Assembly: GCF_012034245.1 (NCBI RefSeq)
Contig: NZ_JAATEO010000024.1
Location: 41,868-105,867, forward strand
DNA from: Micromonospora thermarum
GTDB lineage: Bacteria > Actinomycetota > Actinomycetes > Mycobacteriales > Micromonosporaceae
Reading direction: 5' to 3'
Length of the DNA stretch: 64,000 nucleotides
Shown here piece after piece: positions 47,577 through 54,949 of the stretch. How positions within the stretch are numbered: the stretch's first letter is position 1; each line of letters starts with the position of its first letter. Below the pieces are notes generated by a model. That model made no database searches. It had not been told where the DNA came from and saw only the letters and a program-made list of their open reading frames with translations. Position numbers and translations under genes: made by a program.

Positions 47577-49438
47577 CCCACCCTGACCTCGACGCGGCCC
47601 GGGCCGGCCACGCCGCTGCCGCCGACCCGGCGGGCGCCGCCCGCCTGTCGCGCCCGCCCTTTGCTCCGCGTCAACCCACGCACCAGATCCGGGCCGGAAC
47701 CGGTGCGTCCGTTGACGCAGAGCAAAGGGGGCGGGACGGTTCGGTCCCGCGCCGGATCGGCCTCGTCGCCGTCACCGCCGCCGGGCGGCGGCACGCCCGG
47801 ATCCTCGCCGACGCGTGGCCCGACGCCCGACTGGTCGACGCGGACAGCGCCGCCGACGCGCTGCGGGAGGCCTGGACCCGCTGCGACGGGATCGTGGCGT
47901 TCCTCGCCACCGGTGCGGTGGTGCGGATCCTCGCCCCGCTGCTCGGCGACAAGCGCACCGACCCGGCGGTGGTCGTGGTCGACGAGGCGGCCCGGCACGC
48001 GGTCGCACTGCTCGGCGGGCACGCCGGCGGCGCCAACGCCCTCGCCGCCGACGTCGGCGCACTGCTCGACGCCGCACCGGTGGTGACCACCGCCACCGAC
48101 GCGGTCGGCCTGCCCGGGCTCGACACCCTCGGCTGGCCGGTCGAGGGGGCGGTCGCGGCGGTGAGCCGGGCCATCCTCGACGGCGAGCCGGTCGCGCTGA
48201 TCGCCGACGCCACCTGGCCCCTGCCCGCCCTGCCGGAGAACGTTCGCCCGGCTGACGGGAGCGGTGAAGCCGGGTACCGGTTGCTGGTCACCGACCGCGT
48301 CGTGCCGCTGGACGGGCGGACCGCCGTGCTCCGGCCGCCGTCGCTGGTGGCGGGCGTCGGGGCGAGCCGGGGCGTACCGGCCGCGGAGGTACGCGGCCTG
48401 CTCGACCGGGTGCTGGCCGAGGCGGGCCTCAGCCCGGCGAGCCTCCGCCACCTGGCCAGCGCCGACGTGAAGGCCGACGAGGCGGGCATCCGCGCGACCG
48501 CCGACGCGGTGCGCGTACCCCTGGTGACCTGGTCGGCGGCGGAGCTGGCGGCGGTCGACGTGCCGAACCCCAGCGAGGTGGTCCGCGCCGCCGTCGGCAC
48601 CCCGAGCGTCGCGGAGGCCGCGGCGCTGCTCGGCGGTGACGCGGAGCTGCTGGTGCCGAAGACCGCGACCGCGATGGCGACCGTCGCGGTCGCCCGGCAC
48701 ACGCCGCGCGGCCGGCTCGCCGTCGTCGGGCTCGGCCCCGGCGCGCCCGACCTGCGCACCCCCCGTGCGGTGGCCGAGCTGCGGCGGGCCGCCGTCGTGG
48801 TGGGCCTGGACCAGTACGTCGACCAGGTCCGCGACGTGTTGCGCCCCGGCACCCGGGTGCTCGCCAGTGGGCTCGGCGCGGAGGAGGAACGGGCCCGCGC
48901 CGCCGTCGCCGAGGCCGCCGCCGGCCACGCCGTCGCCCTGATCGGGTCCGGCGACGCCGGGGTGTACGCGATGGCGAGCCCCGCCCTGGAGTACGCCGAC
49001 GAGCGGATCGACGTCGTGGGGGTGCCCGGGGTGACCGCCGCCCTCGCCGCCGGGGCCCTGCTCGGGGCGCCGCTCGGCCACGACCACGCCTACCTCAGCC
49101 TGTCCGACCTGCACACCCCGTGGGAGGTCATCGTCCGCCGGGTCACCGCCGCCGCCGAGGGCGACTTCGTGGCGCTGCTCTACAACCCGCGCAGCCGCGC
49201 CCGCGACTGGCAGCTGCCGGAGGCGCTGCGGATCCTCGCCGCCCACCGGCCGCCGGACACCCCGGTCGGCGTGGTCCGCAACGCCAGCCGCGACGGCGAG
49301 CGGGTGCATCTGGCCACCCTGGCCACCCTCGACCCGGCGATGGTCGACATGTACAGCGTCGTCGTCGTGGGCAGCAGCCGGACCCGGGTCGTCGCCGGCC
49401 GGATGGTCACCCCGCGTGGCTACCGGTGGCGCGAATGA
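47573..49438 (+). CDS. cobJ: CbiG-CobJ fusion: cobalt-precorrin-5A hydrolase / precorrin-3B C17-methyltransferase
   Basis: The 621-residue protein has three parts. Residues ~1-60 are a linker in which a palindromic DNA element lies (codons 27-54). Residues ~62-375 are CbiG-like: RIGLVAVTAAGRRHARILAD, IVAFLATGAVVRILAPLLGD, GGHAGGANALAADVGALLDA and VAGVGASRGVPAAEVRGLL. Residues ~380-621 are CobJ: RLAVVGLGPGAPDLRTPRAV, GSGDAGVYAMASPALEYADE, GVPGVTAALAAGALLGAPLG, FVALLYNPRSRARDWQLPEA and VGVVRNASRDGERVHLATLA. CobJ methylates C17 with ring contraction; CbiG opens the delta-lactone of cobalt-precorrin-5A. The fusion is frequent in actinobacteria. GTG at 47573 overlaps cobL's stop. Confidence 0.94.
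   Translation: MTHPDLDAARAGHAAAADPAGAARLSRPPFAPRQPTHQIRAGTGASVDAEQRGRDGSVPRRIGLVAVTAAGRRHARILADAWPDARLVDADSAADALREAWTRCDGIVAFLATGAVVRILAPLLGDKRTDPAVVVVDEAARHAVALLGGHAGGANALAADVGALLDAAPVVTTATDAVGLPGLDTLGWPVEGAVAAVSRAILDGEPVALIADATWPLPALPENVRPADGSGEAGYRLLVTDRVVPLDGRTAVLRPPSLVAGVGASRGVPAAEVRGLLDRVLAEAGLSPASLRHLASADVKADEAGIRATADAVRVPLVTWSAAELAAVDVPNPSEVVRAAVGTPSVAEAAALLGGDAELLVPKTATAMATVAVARHTPRGRLAVVGLGPGAPDLRTPRAVAELRRAAVVVGLDQYVDQVRDVLRPGTRVLASGLGAEEERARAAVAEAAAGHAVALIGSGDAGVYAMASPALEYADERIDVVGVPGVTAALAAGALLGAPLGHDHAYLSLSDLHTPWEVIVRRVTAAAEGDFVALLYNPRSRARDWQLPEALRILAAHRPPDTPVGVVRNASRDGERVHLATLATLDPAMVDMYSVVVVGSSRTRVVAGRMVTPRGYRWRE
47653..47735 (+). repeat. 83-bp palindromic element inside the cbiG-cobJ coding sequence
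   Basis: CCCGCCCTTTGCTCCGCGTC AAC (47653-47675) pairs with GTTGACGCAGAGCAAAGGGG GCGGG (47711-47735), with one mismatch and a 2-base bulge. A second stem nests inside (ACGCACC at 47678 with GGTGCGT at 47702). The element encodes about 28 in-frame residues of the N-terminal linker. It resembles a REP/MITE-like insertion whose length kept the frame open. No second copy was found in this window. Confidence 0.8.
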
Positions 49439-49641
49439 CCCGCCGCGCGCCGGTGACGGTCGACGCCTGCCAGGGCTGTGGCGCCTGCCTGCTGACCTGC
49501 CCCACCCACGCCATCCGGCCGGTGGCCGGCGGTCTCGTCGTCCGCGCCGACCGCTGCACCGGCTGCCTGGAATGCCTGGAGATCTGCCCGGTGGACGCCA
49601 TCCGCGTCACCGGCCGCGACCACGGTGGAGGAAACCCATGA
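49435..49641 (+). CDS. Two-[4Fe-4S] ferredoxin
   Basis: The 68-residue protein has two classic cluster motifs, CQGCGACLLTCP (12-23) and CTGCLECLEICP (about 44-55), so it is a bacterial-type 2[4Fe-4S] ferredoxin. Placement in the cob operon suggests it donates electrons to a corrin step, for example reduction of Co(II) to Co(I) for CobO, or CobG/precorrin-6A reduction encoded elsewhere. ATG at 49435 overlaps the cobJ stop and its stop overlaps the next ATG at 49638. Confidence 0.93.
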   Translation: MTRRAPVTVDACQGCGACLLTCPTHAIRPVAGGLVVRADRCTGCLECLEICPVDAIRVTGRDHGGGNP

Positions 49642-49706
49642 GTACGACCACGGTCAGCGCCGCGACGGCCCACGCGGCCGTGCCCGGCGCGCGGGAGGGC
49701 CGATGA
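49638..49706 (+). CDS. 22-codon micro-ORF coupled between ferredoxin and cobH
   Basis: ATG at 49638 follows GGTGGAGGAAACCC, one of the better ribosome-binding sites in the operon, and overlaps the ferredoxin stop (ATGA). The frame MSTTTVSAATAHAAVPGARE-GR ends at 49706, and its TGA overlaps the cobH ATG (ATGA). So this tiny frame keeps the same stop-start pattern as all real genes around it. The peptide is Thr/Ala-rich with no motif I recognise. It may be a coupling device that carries ribosomes to cobH, or a relic of a lost small gene. Confidence 0.5.
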   Translation: MSTTTVSAATAHAAVPGAREGR

Positions 49707-50293
49707 GCCGGGTCGTGCACCCGATCGAGGTGGAGTCCTACCGGATCCTGCGGGAACGCGCCGACCTCGGTCACCTCCCGCCGCTGACCCGGGCCGTCGT
49801 CGAGCGGGTGGTGCACGCCAGCGCCGACCTGGACTACGTCACCGACCTGGTGTGCGACGAGGCGGCCCTGGCCGGCGGGCTGGCCGCGCTGCGCGCCGGC
49901 GCCCCGGTCGTGACCGACGTGGCGATGGTCGCCGCCGGCATCACCGGCCGGGAGACGGTCTGCCCGGTGGCCGAGGCCGTCACGGCCGACCTGGCCCGCC
50001 GGGCCGGGATCACCCGCTCCGCCGCGGCGATGCGGGTCGCCCTGGACCGGGTCGGTGCCGGTGCGGTGTGGGTGGTCGGGTGCGCGCCGACGGCACTGGT
50101 GGAACTGCTCACCCTCGACGCGCGGCCGGCGCTGGTGGTCGGCCTGCCGGTCGGGTTCGTCGGCGCCGCCGAGTCCAAGGCCGCGTTGCGGGCCAGCGGC
50201 CTGCCCGGGGTCTCCAACCGGGGCGAGAAGGGCGGGTCGGCGGTCGCCGCCGCCGCCCTCAACGCCCTGCTCTACGCGGAGGAGGCGGCATGA
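49703..50293 (+). CDS. cobH: Precorrin-8X methylmutase
   Basis: The 196-residue protein is CobH/CbiC: VHPIEVESYRILRERADLGH, VVERVVHASADLDY with the catalytic His (about 38), APVVTDVAMVAAGITGRETV, GAVWVVGCAPTALVELL, GLPVGFVGAAESKAALRASG and SNRGEKGGSAVAAAALNALL. It moves the C11 methyl group to C12, giving hydrogenobyrinic acid (or cobyrinic acid). ATG at 49703 overlaps the micro-ORF stop, and its stop overlaps the next ATG. Confidence 0.96.
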   Translation: MSRVVHPIEVESYRILRERADLGHLPPLTRAVVERVVHASADLDYVTDLVCDEAALAGGLAALRAGAPVVTDVAMVAAGITGRETVCPVAEAVTADLARRAGITRSAAAMRVALDRVGAGAVWVVGCAPTALVELLTLDARPALVVGLPVGFVGAAESKAALRASGLPGVSNRGEKGGSAVAAAALNALLYAEEAA

Positions 50294-52071
50294 GCGAACG
50301 GAACGGCCAGGTCCCGGGGCCGGGTATCGGAGGCGGCGACGCGCACCGCGCGCTGGTCATCGTCGGGCACGGTACCCGCAGCGCGGCCGGGGTGGCGCAG
50401 TTCGCCGCGCTGGTGGAGCGGGTCCGCCGCCGCGCGGGGGTGGGCGACGTCGAGGGCGGCTTCATCGAGCTGTCCCGCCCGCCGCTCACCGACGCGGTCG
50501 GTGCGCTGGCCGCCCGGGGCCACCGGTCGCTGGTCGCGCTGCCACTGGTGCTCACCGCGGCCGGGCACGGCAAGGGCGACATCCCCGCCGCGCTGGCCCG
50601 CGAGCAGCAGCGCCACCCCGGTCTCCGGTACGCGTACGGGCGCCCGCTCGGCCCGCACCCGCTGCTGCACAGCGCACTGGAGGAGCGGATCGACGCCGCC
50701 CTGGCCGGCGACGACCGGGCCGGCACCTGGGTGGCGCTGATCGGGCGCGGTTCCACCGACCCGGACGCCAACGCCGAGGTCGCCAAGGTGGCGCGCCTGC
50801 TGTGGGAGGGACGCGGGTACGCCGGCGTCGAACCGGGCTTCATCTCCCTCGCCGAGCCGTCCGTGCCGGCCGTGCTGGACCGGCTGCGCCGGCTCGGCGC
50901 CCGGCGGATCGTCGTCGCCCCGTACTTCCTCTTCGCCGGGGTGCTGCCCGACCGGATCGTCGCGCAGTCCCGGGAGTACGCCGCCGCCCACCCGGAGCTG
51001 GACGTACGGGTGGCCGACCTGATCGGGGACTGCGACGCCCTCGCCGACCTGGTCCTCGAACGCCACGCCGAGGCGGTACGCGGCGACATCCGGATGAACT
51101 GTGACACCTGCGCGTACCGGGTGCTGATGCCCGGCTTCGCCGACAAGGTGGGCCGGCCGCAGACCCCGCACGACCACCCCGACGACCCGGTCGGCGGGCA
51201 CGACCACGACCACCATCACCACGGTCACGCCGGCGACCCGGCCGGCGGGCACGGCCACGGGCACCGTCACCCCGGCGAACCCGTGCTGCGTGCCGGTCAC
51301 GTCGCCATTGTCGGCGGCGGGCCGGGGCCCGACGACCTGATCACCGTCCGCGGCAGGGCGCTGCTCGACGCCGCCGACGTGGTGGTGGTCGACCGGCTCG
51401 CCCCGCAGGGGCTGCTCGCCGGGCTGCGCCCCGGCGTGACCGTGGTCGACGCGGCGAAGGTACCCCGGGGACCGTCGGTCGGCCAGGACGCCATCAACGC
51501 CGCGCTCGTCACGCACGCCCGCGCCGGCCGGCGGGTGGTCCGGCTCAAGGGCGGCGACCCGTACGTCTTCGGGCGTGGCCACGAGGAGGTCCAGGCCTGC
51601 ACCGCCGCCGGCGTGCCGGTGACCGTCGTCCCCGGCGTGAGCAGCACGGTCGCCGCGCCGGCCCTGGCCGGCGTACCGGTCACCCACCGCGGTGTGGCGC
51701 ACGAGTTCACCGTCGTCTCCGGACACCTGCCGCCCGGACACCCGGACTCGCTGGTCGACTGGGCGGCCCTCGGCCGGGCCCGGGGCACCCTGGTGCTGCT
51801 GATGGCCGTCGACACCGTCGACGCGATCGCCGCGGTGCTGCTGGCGCACGGCCGGGCCCCGGACACGCCGGTCCTCGCCGTGCAGGACGCCGGACTCCCC
51901 GGGCAGCGCTCGCTGACCGCACGGCTGGACGAGATCGGCGTGGTAGCCGCCCGGGAAGGTGTCCGCCCGCCGGCCGTCTTCGTGGTCGGTCCGGTCGTCG
52001 CCCTGACCGGCGCGCCCGGAACCCCCACCGTCCGGCGGGAGGGTCAGGGGAGCGCCTGGGCCAGCGCGTAG
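50290..52071 (+). CDS. CbiX-CobA fusion: sirohydrochlorin cobaltochelatase / uroporphyrinogen-III C-methyltransferase, with His-rich linker
   Basis: The 593-residue protein has a CbiX-type chelatase in residues ~20-290: ALVIVGHGTRSAAGVAQFAA (metal-binding His), VALPLVLTAAGHGKGDIPAA (second His), IGRGSTDPDANAEVAKVARL, and VAPYFLFAGVLPDRIVAQSR, ending with MNCDTCAYRVLMPGF. A linker at ~294-331 holds 13 His (HDHDHHHHGH, HGHGHRH), probably for metal binding. Residues ~337-585 are SUMT: VAIVGGGPGPDDLITVRGRA, VVRLKGGDPYVFGRGHEEVQ, VPGVSSTVAAPALAGVPVTH. SUMT makes precorrin-2; CbiX inserts cobalt early, an anaerobic-pathway trait. ATG at 50290 overlaps cobH. Its 3' end overlaps the convergent crcB gene by 28 bases. 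Confidence 0.93.
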   Translation: MSERNGQVPGPGIGGGDAHRALVIVGHGTRSAAGVAQFAALVERVRRRAGVGDVEGGFIELSRPPLTDAVGALAARGHRSLVALPLVLTAAGHGKGDIPAALAREQQRHPGLRYAYGRPLGPHPLLHSALEERIDAALAGDDRAGTWVALIGRGSTDPDANAEVAKVARLLWEGRGYAGVEPGFISLAEPSVPAVLDRLRRLGARRIVVAPYFLFAGVLPDRIVAQSREYAAAHPELDVRVADLIGDCDALADLVLERHAEAVRGDIRMNCDTCAYRVLMPGFADKVGRPQTPHDHPDDPVGGHDHDHHHHGHAGDPAGGHGHGHRHPGEPVLRAGHVAIVGGGPGPDDLITVRGRALLDAADVVVVDRLAPQGLLAGLRPGVTVVDAAKVPRGPSVGQDAINAALVTHARAGRRVVRLKGGDPYVFGRGHEEVQACTAAGVPVTVVPGVSSTVAAPALAGVPVTHRGVAHEFTVVSGHLPPGHPDSLVDWAALGRARGTLVLLMAVDTVDAIAAVLLAHGRAPDTPVLAVQDAGLPGQRSLTARLDEIGVVAAREGVRPPAVFVVGPVVALTGAPGTPTVRREGQGSAWASA

Positions 52072-52403
52072 CCGACGGTGGCGGCCGTGAGGGTCGCCGG
52101 CACGCTGAGCAGGGCGTTGCCCAGGGCACGCCCCGGTCGATCCGACCGGGCGAGGCGCAGGGTCTCGTAGCTGAACGTCGAGTACGTGGTCAGCGCGCCG
52201 CACAGGCCCGTGCCGAGCAGCGCGCCGACCGCCGGGGAGACCGGGATCCCCACCAGGAACCCCAGCAGAGTCGAGCCGGCCACGTTCACGGTCAGCGTGC
52301 CCCAGGGGAACGCCGTACCGAAGCGGGCCTGCACCGCGCGGTCGGTGAGGTAGCGCAGCGGCGCCCCGACCGCCGCGCCGAGCGCGATCAGCAGCATGGT
52401 CAC
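52044..52403 (-). CDS. crcB2: Fluoride ion channel CrcB, second subunit
   Basis: The 119-residue protein is a CrcB/Fluc channel subunit with four hydrophobic segments: LLIALGAAVGAPLRYLTDRA, FPWGTLTVNVAGSTLLGFLV, LLGTGLCGALTTYSTFSYET and the last helix LLSVPATLTAATVGYALAQA. The conserved Asn in TVNVAG and the GALTTYSTFS break region are present. Fluc channels are dual-topology dimers that export F-; two adjacent crcB genes often form a heterodimer. GTG at 52403 overlaps the stop of crcB1 (GTGA); an ATG at 52397 is also possible. Its 3' end overlaps the cbiX-cobA gene by 28 bases tail-to-tail. Confidence 0.94.
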   Translation of the reverse strand: MTMLLIALGAAVGAPLRYLTDRAVQARFGTAFPWGTLTVNVAGSTLLGFLVGIPVSPAVGALLGTGLCGALTTYSTFSYETLRLARSDRPGRALGNALLSVPATLTAATVGYALAQALP

Positions 52404-52924
52404 CGGCCGGCCCCCGGCGGGCCGGCGTCGCGGCGCTCCGGCGTGGCCGACCCGCCCCCGCCGAGCCGGTCGGCGACGGCGTGACCGGCCCAGACGGCGA
52501 GCAGTGCGCCGACCAGGGTCGCCGCCAGGTAGGCGAGGGCGGTCGCCGGTGCCCCGGCGACGACGAGGTGGTGCGCCTCGACCGCGTACGTGGAGAACGT
52601 GGTGTAGCCGCCGAGCATCCCGACACCGAGGAACGGCCGGGCCAGGGCCGGACCCCCGTGCCGGGCGAGCACCGCCATCAGGACGCCGATCAGCAGGCAC
52701 CCGCTCAGGTTGACCGCGAACGTGGCCCAGGGGAAGCCGGTGGGGCCGGGCGGCAGCGCGGCCGACACGCCGGCCCGGGCCAGCGCGCCGAGCGCGCCGC
52801 CCGCGGCGACGGCCCCGAGCACCGCCGCCGGGTGGGCGGCCAGTTCGGCCCGGTCGGCGGGTACGCGCAGGTCGACGTCGGGGTCGACGCGCCGCTGCTC
52901 CGGACCGGACACCCGCCCTCCCAC
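52400..52924 (-). CDS. crcB1: Fluoride ion channel CrcB, first subunit
   Basis: The 174-residue protein has the CrcB pattern with GGALGALARAGVSAALPPGP, GFPWATFAVNLSGCLLIGVL, LGVGMLGGYTTFSTYAVEAH and a last helix AYLAATLVGALLAVWAGHAV. Long extensions at both ends (about 30 residues before the first helix and 20 after the last) are not part of the channel. The start GTG at 52924 is uncertain; GTG at 52909 also fits and has GGGAGGGCGG upstream. No fluoride riboswitch was recognised upstream. Confidence 0.92.
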   Translation of the reverse strand: MGGRVSGPEQRRVDPDVDLRVPADRAELAAHPAAVLGAVAAGGALGALARAGVSAALPPGPTGFPWATFAVNLSGCLLIGVLMAVLARHGGPALARPFLGVGMLGGYTTFSTYAVEAHHLVVAGAPATALAYLAATLVGALLAVWAGHAVADRLGGGGSATPERRDAGPPGAGR

Positions 52925-53091
52925 CCTGCTCCGGCGTCGGACCGGGTCACCCTACCTCTCGATCCACTCCGTGCCGCCGCCATCGCGGCATCCGGACGCG
53001 CCGGAAGGGACGATGCCGCCGGCCTGGAGTCGATCATGCTCGGCGGGCCGGGCCGGGCCGGGCCGGGGCGGGGCGGGGCGGCCCGGCCGGG

Positions 53092-53853
53092 TCAGCGGAC
53101 TCCGGCGACGGCCGCGTCGGCGCCCCCCCGCCACACCGTGCCGACCTCGGTGAACCCGGCCCCGGTCAGCGCGGCGAGGTGCCAGGAGACCGGCGGGTTC
53201 CACTCCGGACTGTGCCCCGTCGGGTAGATCCGCTGCCGCTCCGCCACCAGCGGTGCCAGCGCGGGGTCGGCAGCCGCCAGCTCCCACCACTGTGACCAGG
53301 ACGGGACGGCGCCGGCGGCGTACCGGGCGTCCCGGCGGGCGCGGGCCCGGTCGAGCAGGCGCTTGGTCAGGTCGGGCAGCGTGTCGTCCGGCATGTGGTC
53401 GGCGTTGGCCAGGAGGCCGCCGGGCCGGAGCAGGTCGCGCAACTCGGCGTAGAGGGCCGTGAGGCGCTCCGCCGGCAGCCAGTGCAGCGCGGTGGCGGTG
53501 AGGACCGCGTCGTACTCGCGGTGGGGGAGCGCGTCCCGCCACCGGGGCGTGCCGAGGTCGGCGGTGACGATCGTGACCCGGTCACCGAGCGAGGCCCGGG
53601 CCAGGGCGAGCAGCGCCGGGTCCAGGTCGACCAGCGTCACCTGCGCGTCGGGGAAGCGTCGCAGGGTCCGCTCCGAGATGCTGCCGGTGCCGCCGGCGAG
53701 GTCGAGCAGGCGCAGCGGGCCACCGCCGTCGTGGACGGCGTCGACGGCGTCGAGCATGGCCGTGAAGCGGTGCTCCCGGTCCGGCAGGTACGCCTCCTGC
53801 TGGCGGTCCCAGCTCTCCTGCCACGCCGCCGCGTTCGCAATGTAAGGAGTCAT
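53092..53853 (-). CDS. SAM-dependent class I methyltransferase
   Basis: The 253-residue protein has motif I LRLLDLAGGTGSISERTLRR (about 49-68), acidic motif II VTLVDLDPALLALARASLG, a middle motif VTIVTADLGTPRW, and LTATALHWLPAERLTALYAE with the LLRPGGLLANADHM step typical of Methyltransf_25/12-type enzymes. Substrate is unknown; the wording resembles small-molecule O- or C-methylases. ATG at 53853 has CAGGGGC upstream. The promoter region toward the divergent DUF6766 gene contains an AT-rich block (GTAACTTGCAACTACGTAAG) that stands out from the genome. Confidence 0.88.
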   Translation of the reverse strand: MTPYIANAAAWQESWDRQQEAYLPDREHRFTAMLDAVDAVHDGGGPLRLLDLAGGTGSISERTLRRFPDAQVTLVDLDPALLALARASLGDRVTIVTADLGTPRWRDALPHREYDAVLTATALHWLPAERLTALYAELRDLLRPGGLLANADHMPDDTLPDLTKRLLDRARARRDARYAAGAVPSWSQWWELAAADPALAPLVAERQRIYPTGHSPEWNPPVSWHLAALTGAGFTEVGTVWRGGADAAVAGVR

Positions 53854-53946
53854 GCCCCTGAGGCTAGTTACGTCGCCGGACGGCTGTCCAGACCTTCTTG
53901 CCAGTAACTTGCAACTACGTAAGAATGGCGATGCGATGATCCGCGT

Positions 53947-53973
53947 GGGCCGGGGAGCTGTCCTCCCCGGCCC
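53947..53973 (+). promoter_or_regulatory. Perfect 11-bp hairpin in the leader of the DUF6766 gene
   Basis: GGGCCGGGGAG-CTGTC-CTCCCCGGCCC lies 135 bases upstream of the DUF6766 start, in a divergent gap where no gene ends. It could be an attenuator or a 5' leader structure rather than an ordinary terminator. Confidence 0.5.
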
Positions 53974-54108
53974 GACGACCCGCACCCCCAGGCCCTGCCA
54001 CGGATCGACGCAACTCTGTGTTTCGGTCCGGTCGCGCTGGGGCACCGTTTCGACGCAGTCGCCGGAGGGCATATGCCTGACCTGGGGATTCGTCGAGAGG
54101 GGATCGTC

Positions 54109-54543
54109 ATGGCCGACACCAAGACGGCAGCCGATACACGTTCGTCGGGGTCCAACGGTCGGGCGACGCGTGGCCGGGGGAGGAAGGCCGAGGGCCCGCC
54201 GTTCCGCAAGCCGAGCTGGCCCAAGGCGTACGCGTTCGCTCTGGTCACCGGCGCCCTGTTCCTGTTCTCCTGGCTGGGCCAGTTCGTCTTCCAGCTGGCG
54301 GTGGAGAGCAACGAGGCCAGCCAGCACGGTCAGGCGTTCGCCTGGGTCGACTTCCTGCCGCAGTTCTTCGCCAGCACCTTCGAGAACTGGCAGTCCGAGT
54401 TCCTCCAGCTCGTCTGGCAGGCCGCCGGGCTCGCCCTGTTCTACTACTGGGGCTCGTCGCAGAGCCGGGAGTCCGACGAGCGGATCGAGGCCAAGCTGGA
54501 CGCCCTGCTGCGCGAACGGAACCTGGACCCGGACAACCCGTGA
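54109..54543 (+). CDS. DUF6766-type membrane protein
   Basis: The 144-residue protein has a basic N-terminus (GRATRGRGRKAEGPPF), two hydrophobic segments (AYAFALVTGALFLFSWLGQF and FLQLVWQAAGLALFYYWG), a segment between them with FVFQLAVESNEASQHGQAF, and a charged C-terminal tail (SDERIEAKLDALLRERNLDP). The family is widespread in actinobacteria, proteobacteria and deinococci, and its role is unknown to me. ATG at 54109 has GAGAGGGGA upstream. It has a long leader with an 11-bp hairpin. Divergent neighbour is the methyltransferase. Confidence 0.8.
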   Translation: MADTKTAADTRSSGSNGRATRGRGRKAEGPPFRKPSWPKAYAFALVTGALFLFSWLGQFVFQLAVESNEASQHGQAFAWVDFLPQFFASTFENWQSEFLQLVWQAAGLALFYYWGSSQSRESDERIEAKLDALLRERNLDPDNP

Positions 54544-54571
54544 CCGTGGCGCGGGTCACCGGTGCGTCCGG

Positions 54572-54614
54572 TTGACCTCAACCCGACTTGAGCTCCGAGG
54601 CTCGACATGTCGAG
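54572..54614 (+). promoter_or_regulatory. MerR-type promoter plus 14-bp palindrome
   Basis: TTGACC (54572-54577) is a -35 element, with GAGGCT 19 bp further on as a weak -10. Inside the long spacer lies the dyad CTCAA-CCCGAC-TTGAG, the layout MerR/SoxR-type activators use. CTCGACATGTCGAG (54601-54614), a perfect 14-bp palindrome, follows. The intended gene is the broken oxidoreductase at 54641. Confidence 0.55.
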
Positions 54615-54640
54615 CAGGCGAGGAGCGACGGGAGGGCGAC

Positions 54641-54823
54641 GTGCGGGTGATCGAGGTGACGCGGTTCGGGGGCCGGAGGTACTCACCCTGACCGAGGCGC
54701 CGGAGCCGACGCCGGGCGCGGGTGAGGTGGTCGTCGACGTGGCGGCGGCCGACGTGCTGTGGGTGGAGACGATGATCCGTCGCGGCCGCGGTGCCCCGTA
54801 CTTCCCCGTCCGGCCGCCGTACC
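54641..54823 (+). pseudogene. NADPH:quinone oxidoreductase / MDR fragment, frameshifted and truncated
   Basis: GTG at 54641 starts VRVIEVTRFGG, the usual opening of quinone oxidoreductases. One base is missing at about 54671, and coding resumes in the next frame with PEVLTLTEAPEPTPGAGEVV, VDVAAADVLWVETMIRRGRG and APYFPVRPPY. Homology ends there (the family continues for another ~250 residues), and the paaK leader follows. The gene was therefore shortened to about 60 codons and frame-broken, while its promoter region remained. Confidence 0.75.
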
Positions 54824-54949
54824 GCTGCTCACGGCGTGACCCCGGGTGGCGCGGGCCGCCGGTGGTGGCCGGCGCGGGGCGGGCGTACGGTACCAAGATC
54901 GGCGGAGTGCTGCCTCCGCCGCCCGGCGGCAGGAGTGAGGAGGGCCGCG

